Shown in pieces: positions 56,961-64,000 of a DNA stretch of 64,000 bases. Below the pieces are notes generated by a model. It was given only the letters and a program-made list of their open reading frames with translations, was not told the DNA's origin and did no database searches. The DNA is from Emiliania huxleyi CCMP1516 (Eukaryota; Haptophyta; Isochrysidales; Noelaerhabdaceae). Position numbers and translations under genes: made by a program. Each line of letters opens with the position of its first letter. Position 1 is the stretch's first letter. The stretch is from positions 96,565 through 160,564 of the forward strand of contig NW_005200941.1 of NCBI RefSeq assembly GCF_000372725.1, given 5' to 3'.

Positions 56961-59900
56961 TCAAACGTGCTGGAACACCTGCGGCTTCACGCGGTAGAAC
57001 GTGTACTTGAACTCCTTGTACCACACGCCAGTCATCTCGTGCTTCTCCGCCCAGTCCGCGCACGTCGGAGGCGTCGGCTTGCCCCACGCGGAGTCGTCAA
57101 AGTCGTTCTCAAACCAGCCGGCGGGCGGTGCGTTCTCCGCCGGCCGCTGCTTGTTGCGCATATCTCGGTGCGTGCCGTTGGCATGTTTGCCAGTCCCCTT
57201 GAGGCCATAGCACACGGTGCCCAACTGAGACTGTCCGGGCTTGACGCTGTAGTCAGACCACGCCGAGGTGGGGTCGTCCGAGACCGCGCGCAGGAAGAAG
57301 CACGCGCTCGTACCGGGCTCATAGTCGTGGACGGCGAGAGCGAGCACCGCCTCTGTGCCCGCGTTCACCAGGTGCAGCTTCTTGAGCTCGTTCGCGTCGG
57401 TCGCGTACTTTTCGACCTCGTGCGACACCTCGACGCCATTGTAGTAGATCTCGTCGAAGAGATCGTCGGCGCCGAAGTACACCGTCACGTGGTCGCCCCC
57501 GGTGCACACCTTGAAGGGCAGGAACTTGGGGATGCGGCCCGTGGGCTTGCCGACGATGCTGAGCTCCGCATCCCACACCTTTTGGTGAATGGTCTGCTGT
57601 ACGCTCGTCACAGGCGCCTTCTTCGAGGGGCCCTTTGCGCCGGCCTCGGCCGCCCGCTTCGTCGATTGCGCGGCGGCCGCAGACGTCGCTTGCGCGGCCG
57701 CCGCCGCCAGCTCGCTGGCCACCGTGGTGCCGTGCACGTTCTGCACGATGAGCCACCCCCCCGAGGCGGCGGAAACGCTGCTCCTGGCTCGCGGAAGAAG
57801 CTGCTCCTGGGAACGGAGCTCAAACGAGAAGAGGCCGGCGGCGGGCGGCGGGCCGCCGAGCTCCGCCGAGACGAGTTGGTGCGTCGCGATCTCTTGGCGG
57901 AAGGCGAAGGTCGATTGCTGGTTGGCGTGGGTGAGCGACGTGTAGAAGCCAGGGAACTCAAAGTGCGAGAACGCGCTGGGGCCGCTCACCCGCTTGAAGG
58001 TGATGGTCGTGCCCGCCGAGTACACGGACATGCTGCCGAGGCGCACGGTCACCGACTGCTCATCGTACGAGGCGACGCGCGCGTAGTTGAGGCTCGCGAC
58101 GTACGTGACGGCCGGCCGCGCGAGGCCGAGTTGGCCGAGGGCGTTGAACTCGCTCATCGCGAGGCTCTCCGCGGAGAGCTTGCCCGGCCGCAGCTTGATG
58201 TGCTGCAGGAACTCGAGCCAGCCGCTGGGCAGCGCCTCGTTCACGACCATCGCGAGCATGTGCGCGCGGGTGAGCGCGCGGTAGATGCGGCCGCGCGCCT
58301 CGAAGGCCGCCTGGCTCTCTCCGCCGGCGCTCGAGCCGTCGTCGTCGTCGTCGCCCCCGTCGTCGATGACCGAGTCGAGTCCGCAGGCGATGACGGCGAG
58401 CCGCTCGAGGCCGTCAAAGTCGGCGAGCGGAGAGAGCACGATCCACTCCTCGGGCAGCATCTCGTGCGCCCAGCCCGAGTCCTCCGACGCGGCGCCGCTC
58501 GACTCGCCCAGACCGGTGCTGCGCTCCGCCAGCTCCGCCGACAGCTCCTCGCGCACGCGGCTCTGCTGCGGGTTGGCGCGCGAGTGGGAGTTGACCGCGG
58601 AGGCCGCCGCCTCCATCGCGTCGACGAGCACAAAGTTGCGCTCGGGGTACTCGTCGAAGAGTGCCGCCTCGAGCCACGGGCGCAGCTCGGCGGCGAAGGC
58701 GTCGTCGGGCACGACGATCGCGAGGCGGTCGTGCAGCGGCACGTCGCCGAGCGTGTGCCGGATGTGCTCGATCGCCTTGATCACGTGCGACGCGTAGCCG
58801 TCGAAGCGGTCGTCGGCGTCGGCCGAGAAGATGAAGGCCTTGAGCGGCGGCCCCTCCGCCCCGTGGTGCGACGTCGCCTTGTCGACCGCCAGCTGGAAGG
58901 CGCCGGCGCCCGCGACGATACGCTGGCTCGAGCGCACCACCTCGGTGAGCAGCACCTCGCGAGGCGAGCCCGCCGGGTAGGCGATCCCCGACGCGGTCGA
59001 CTGCGACGCGTCAGAGAGGAGGATCAGCTGCCGGTCGGCGTCGAACGTCGGCGGCAGGTAGCGCGCCATCGCCGCCGCGTGCCTCGTGAAGACGTGGTGC
59101 GCCTCGTCGACGACGAGAAGCGAGTAGTGCGGGCTCGCCCCGCTTTGCGGCCCGCTCTGCAGGAAGGAGGCGGGCGTGCGCTCGAGCCGCCCGTTCTCGA
59201 GGGAGAGCGCCTGCGGCCCCTGCTCAAACGGCAGGAAGAGCACGTGCATGCGCCGCAGCATCGCCGCGCGGAGCAGCGTGTTCTTGACGCGCTTGCACAG
59301 CCAGCGGCCGACAAAGAGGCACAGAGCGAGGTTGCACGCCACAAAGCACACGGTCGCCGGCTTGCCCGACTCCTGGGTGAGCACCTCCAGAATGCGATGG
59401 AGCGCGACAAACGTCTTGCCCGCGCCCGCCGGCGCCCGCAGGTGCACGTAGGGCGCCCCGGAGCACTCCTCGAGCTTCTCCTGCTGGTGCAACGTCAGCT
59501 TGTCCATCGCGAGCACGCTCGCCTCGTACGCAAGCGTGAAGGCGGAGCGGTCGACGCGGAAGGTGAGCTCGCCCAGGTGGAAGGCCTCGGCGGCCAGCTT
59601 GAGCTTCTGGTCAAAGTCGTCGGAGAGAACCGAGTCCCGCAGGCTGTGCAGGAAGCCGACGTCGCCGACGTGCGTGAAGAGCTGGATCGAGCTCGACGGC
59701 CGCGCCGGGTCGACGTCGTCGTCGTACAGAGCGCAGATGGGCGACGGCTCGAAGCGCAGGCCGATGTACAGCTCGGGCTGGAGCTTGTGGGAGATGCTGC
59801 CGTCGTCGTGGACGACCCACTGCACCTTGTCGGCGAACTCGCGGCGGATCCTGGCGTGCGGGTCGTACTTGGCGCTCACGTCCACCTTGAGGCCGAGGCA

Positions 59901-62900
59901 GACCTCCGGCTCGAACTTGGAGGAGACGCTGCCGTCGTCGTTGACGACCCACTGATTCTGAAGGTGGAACTCGTTGCGCATCTTCGCGTAGGGGTCCGTG
60001 TTGGACGGGTCCTGGGAGGCGCCGAGGCAGAGGCTCGCGTCTTGGACGGATGAGATGGTGCCGTCGGCCTCGACCTTCCACTGGTTGAACTTGTTGAACT
60101 CGCGCTTCATCTTGGCAAGGCCGCCGTCGGTCGGGTCGACGTTGTTCAGCGCAATCAGCTCGTGGCCGGCGTGGACACGCAGATGTGGCGGGTGAACCGC
60201 GTATCCCGCGTAGTCAATCTCACCCTGGCAGAGGAGGTAGCCGTTGGCGTCCTGCTTCATTTGGCACATGGCGGGGTCGCCGCTGCCTCCCGAGGCGCGC
60301 ACGTTGAGGTTGACCACCTTCCATTCGCCGTGCGTGGAGACGTACTCGGTCTCGGGCGCAATCTCCATGGCGCATTGGGAGCCGCCTGCGAGCGTGAATG
60401 TCATCGGTACGGTCCGGCCCGCTCTGAGGCCGGCCGCGTGGTCAAAGACGCAGCGACGCGGGTCGTCCCGCCTCACGTAGCACAGCCGAATGGTGTTCGC
60501 TTCGGTCGCGGCGAGAAGGATGAGCTCGTGCCCTGGGTGGAACTTCTGGAACGGCGAGTGCAACACGAAGCCGGCGAAGGGCACTCCGTCGCCCTCGAAG
60601 ACGAGGTACTCGTCGTCGTTGAGCCGACACGTGCAATTGGGGAAGGCGCCCGGCGTCGGCCCGACGCACAACTCGGCGACACGCCACGGCCCGTGCGTGT
60701 CGATGCGATGGTCGTCCTTGGGGACAAAGTACTTGAGCGCGTCGGAGCCCTTTGCGAGCTTGAGGCTCGTCGGCACCGCGTCGCCGCGCTTGAGCGCCTT
60801 CGCGTGCTCAAGGATGACGCGGTTCGGGTCGTCGCGCTTGACAAAGAGGAGCCGCGAGCGGTTCTCGGTCGCCGTCTCGTGGACCATCTCGAGCGCCTCC
60901 CCGACGTTGAGCTTGAGTGCACACGAGTTGAGCACAAAGTCGCCGTAGACGTCGTCGTCTTCGCAGAGGAGGAACTGGTCGCTCGTCAGCCGCCAGTGGC
61001 AGGCGACCGAGCTCGCGTCGACCATCAGGTCCATCACGCTCCACTCTCCTTGCGCCGCGCTTCGCGGCCGCCGACTCTTCGGCGCCGCGCCGACGCAGTT
61101 GGAGGGCGAGAGCAGCGTCATCGGCACCGTCTCGCCCTTTCGCAGCGCGTCGGCGTGCTTGAAGATGCACCGGAGCGGCGAGTCCTTGTTGACGAAGCAG
61201 AGGGAGGGCCGCGCGTCTCGGTTGGCCATGATCTTCGGGACCACGTCTTCGACGCTCATCGACGTCGCACACGAGCGGGGCATCGCGCACACGAGCATCG
61301 CGTTCACGGCCTGTGGCACACGACGGGCGCACATGGGGGGTGGGGGGGGGGAGGCTCAGCGGTGACACGAGGGACGGGCGCGCGGGGGCCTCCGCGGCGG
61401 CACGCGGCGTTGCGCGAGAGGATGACAACGCACCGCCTCACTCGAGAGCGAGTGCGTCTCGAGTAGTCGCGCGACCTGGTGATGCCGCTCGCGCTTTGCG
61501 AGGGACAAGGGCGTGTCGCCGTTGCTGCCCTGCATCGTCAGGTCGGCGTGCAGCTCGATGAGCAGCTCGGTGATCGCGTAGTAGCCCATGCCCGCCGCAA
61601 AGTTGAGCGGCGGCGCCCCCCCCAAAGTCGTCATCCTCTCGTTCGGCGAGTGGCCGTCGGTGACAATCAGCCGGCGCACCTCGTCGATTTCACCATTGAT
61701 GCACGCCCAGTGCAGCGGCCAGGCCTCCGGCCGACCATGAAAGAAGTCGTTCTTCGCGCGCGTACGCGCAAATTGGAGCTGGTCCTGCCGCGGGCCGAGC
61801 TTCCGCTTGGACTCGGCGCCACCCTTGGCCGCGTCGCCGACCTTGGAGAGGAGCTGCCCAAGCAGCGGCGCCTGCGACGCGAGGCTGATCAGCGGCACGG
61901 GCTGCCCCGTCGAGTCGGTCACGTGCACGGTGATGGCCTCGTGCAGCTCGCTCTTGGCGGCCAACGCGTCGGCCTGCTCCTTGGCAGACCACGCGGCCAG
62001 CAGGCGCGAGCCCACCGACGAGGGGGCCGCCGCACTGACAGTGAGATCATGCAGCCAGCAGCCGCGGCTGCTCCATGCCGCCCGCGCGGCGTCGGACGGC
62101 ACCCACGGAGCGAGCGGCGGCAGCCCGTCGTCGCCGACGAGGCAGCCGCCCTGCTGCCAGCCGCGGCCAAACGTGGTGAGCCCCTCCTTGTTGACGAGCT
62201 TGCTCAGGCCCGCCGACGAGCTGCCGACGCGGAAGGGCTCCGCGATCCGCTCGAGCAGCGGCTGCACAACGCCGAGGAGCAGCTTACTAGCCGACTCGTC
62301 GCTCACCGCCGTCGCGCCCGGCAGCTGCATCCACACCACCACGCCCACACCGAGCGCGCTCACCGCCGTGCCCGCGCGCCACGCGCCGAAGCGCGTGCAC
62401 ACGATGACCACATGCGGCAGCCGCTCGCTCCCAAGGGCCGCGAGCGAGCTGATGAGGGCGTCGACCTGCGGTGGGTCGTCACCGAATTTGGTCTGCTCGA
62501 AGCCGACGCCGTTGGCGATCCAGAGGAGGCAGTGCAGCCGGCCGATCCGGCCGATGGCCTCGGGGGTGCGCAGCTCCGTCCCGTCGGAGATGGCGAGCGG
62601 GTACTTGTCGCGCGAGGTGAGCTCGCTCTGAGCGGTGGACGTGAGCAGAGTGGCCTTCAGATGCCGTATGAGCTCGGCGTGCTCGACCCGGTTGTCACCG
62701 AGAGCGACGGGCGGCCGCGGCAGCACTGTGTACACGTAGTAGTCGGTAATGGCGTCGCCGCGGCCGACGAGGCTCATGTCGACCGCCCTGAGGTCCTCGT
62801 GGGTGGGCAGCACGCAGCCGGAGACCTCGAACTCGTCGGGGAGGAAGGCGTGGCGCATGCCGAAGCACACGCGGTAGAAGATGAAGCAGACGGCGTCGCG

Positions 62901-64000
62901 GTCGCCCTTCTTGGTGAAGCCGACGGGGCGAGCCGCGTTCACGTCCATCATCGTCGAGTACTCCTCCACCGTCGTCGGCCAGCTGCGCGAGTCCTCGACC
63001 TCGCGCACGTCGGCGTCGCTCTCGTTGACGATGCGACCGTTGAGTCGCGCGATGGAGTACTCGGAGCAGCACTGCACGTGGAGCACCCGGCACGTGATTC
63101 GAGAGCGGAGACGCCGTGAGAGTCTCCGCGGTACGTGGAACAAGAGGGCGAGGGGTGCTGGCGGGCGGTCGCGGGCGGTGGCGGGCGGTGGCGAGCGGTG
63201 GCGGGCGGTGGCGAGCGGTCGCGGGCGGTGGCGAGCGGTGGCGGGCGGTGGCGGACCCATCCACGATCGCAGTAGGGCAGCTGACCGACGAGGCCCCACG
63301 CTGTCGGCCCGCAAGGGAAGGCGCTCGGCTGTGCGGGTTGCGGCAGGACGACGACCTCCATCTTCGAGTAGGCGTATATGCGCGACATCTCCCACAGCGC
63401 GAAGCCGAAGCGGCGCGACTGCTCGTCCGAGCGGCCGAGCAGCGGCAGCGTGTCCTCCAACCCGAGGTGCGACACGTAGTGGTCGTGCGCCTCACCCGCC
63501 CACGGCGCCGCCTGCGGCAGGCTGGCGTAGTCGAGGAACAGGCCGTCCTCGGCCGTGACGGCGCCGAGCCCGCGGAGGGCGGCGCCGAGGCGCGCGATCT
63601 TGTGTCCGCTCGGGCTGACGTGTAGCTGCGAGTCCCATGCGTGGCTCACGGAGAGCAGCCGCCCCTTTGGGAGCTCGCCCACGATGACCCCGTGCGGCTC
63701 GAGGTCCTGGTAGCGCGGGATGACGCCGCCGCGCGCCTCGAGCTCGAGGACGTACGTGGCGCGCAGCCACTTGATCTGCGCCTCCTCGCAGAGCACGCCG
63801 AAGCCGACGTCGTCCGTCGTCACCGGCTGCAGCGCGCGCACGACCGTCTCGAGCATCGTCGCGATCGAGTGGAACTCGGCGTGCGAGCTCGAGTTGAGCT
63901 GGAGCAGCGTCTTCGGCAGCTGGATGAGCCGCGTCGGCAGGTCGACGCCCGCGCCGAGCGCGACGGCGCCCGTGTTCAGCTGCCTCTGGCAGAAGGTCGA
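56961..64000 (-). CDS. Giant multidomain protein: TIR/HET-like module, ankyrin repeats, beta repeats, SF1 helicase (5' end outside window)
   Basis: Three exons in phase (63257-64000, 61437-63071, 56961-61310) encode more than 2240 aa; no stop up to the window edge. Residues counted from the edge: about 119-265 'LLSVSHAWDS...FLDYASLPQ...YCDRGWCCSEYSIARL', a TIR/HET-like conflict-type module whose last motif is rebuilt only by splicing 63072-63256. Near 468-480, HVVIVCTRFGAW resembles CHAT-protease strands (weak). About 700-790: ankyrin repeats (WPLHWACINGEIDEVRRLI). Then three 115-aa repeats (FVNKDSPLRCIFKHADAL-type), three ricin-like units (NQWVVNDDGSVSS), and a superfamily-1 helicase/ATPase: APAGAGKT (about 1417), LLVVDEAHH (1524), ILLSDASQS, YRALTRAHML (about 1801). 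The C-terminus looks like a jelly roll with a DFDDSAWG motif. Inferred as a sensor/effector, possibly for nucleic acid or invaders. Joining the last two exons rests on the 61311-61436 intron. Confidence 0.75.
61311..61436 (-). other. Intron joining ankyrin and helicase halves
   Basis: GC donor after SLSSE, CACAG acceptor before AVNAML; phase 0 on both sides. If it is not spliced, a stop at 61356 and a new Met at 61334 would give two tandem genes only 20 bp apart. Confidence 0.6.
63130..63250. repeat. GCGGGCGGTG repeat in intron
   Basis: Decamer-type array of GCGGGCGGTG / GCGAGCGGTG units filling intron 63072-63256. Confidence 0.9.

Noticed and set aside
56955..60053. 1032-codon open frame on the + strand
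   Set aside because: Antisense shadow of the helicase gene: Arg/Val/Leu-rich, lacks any domain, and exists because of GC-rich codon bias.
57000..61310. Calling the large ATPase a STAND/NLR NTPase
   Set aside because: Motifs (APAGAGKT, VVDEAHH, LSDASQS, ALTRAHM) fit a superfamily-1 helicase better; no NB-ARC or NACHT signatures are seen.
61479..63119. 546-codon + strand frame
   Set aside because: Antisense shadow of the ankyrin/TIR-like exon.

Overview
The window looks like nuclear DNA of a unicellular alga, most likely a haptophyte of the Emiliania/Gephyrocapsa type. That assignment is an inference. It rests on very high GC, many short introns with GC-AG as well as GT-AG ends, introns packed with 10-mer minisatellites, degenerate TTAGGG arrays, a pherophorin-like Pro-rich wall protein, actin, and numerous dispersed non-coding repeats. 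Nothing bacterial (operons, Shine-Dalgarno sites) is present. A pelagophyte or dinoflagellate cannot be excluded from sequence alone. All splice sites are predictions from reading frame and family conservation; no transcript data were used.

Layout. 1-8.9 kb: the 3' end of an asparagine synthetase gene (+), a secreted carboxylesterase (+), a pentameric ligand-gated channel carrying an N-terminal sugar-binding-type periplasmic domain (-), and uroporphyrinogen-III synthase in five exons (+, divergent from the channel). 10-15 kb: a sulfotransferase-like protein (+), a small organelle-type protein (+), a rhodanese (-) and a Pro-rich wall/membrane protein (-). 15-22 kb: mainly dispersed repeats, a 273-bp CA tract, a frameshifted gene and a tentative membrane protein. 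22.6-27.9 kb: a 15-exon gene (-) fusing RidA, a GlcD-type FAD oxidase and a creatininase. 28-39.7 kb: decayed LINE pieces, repeats, a Cys-rich protein (-), a glycosyltransferase (-) and a 2-kb inverted-repeat-bounded AT-richer block. 39.7-47.4 kb: two actin genes in head-out inverted orientation flanking an ankyrin/membrane/P450 gene (-). 47.4-56 kb: a polytopic membrane protein (-), foldback repeats, a gap, a gene running into the gap (-) and a PAS/LOV-like protein (-). 57-64 kb: an enormous gene (-), open at the window edge, joining a TIR/HET-like 'SHxW...DYxSLPQ...RGWC' module, ankyrin repeats, repeated beta modules, ricin-like repeats and a superfamily-1 helicase.

Two themes stand out. 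First, in many introns the 5' end is a near copy of the first 10-40 nt of the downstream exon, as expected if introns arose by insertion with long target duplications. Second, there are unusual domain fusions: PBP with Cys-loop channel, RidA with FAD oxidase and creatininase, ankyrin with P450, and an immune-receptor-like module with a helicase. The helicase protein is the best candidate here for an undescribed system.
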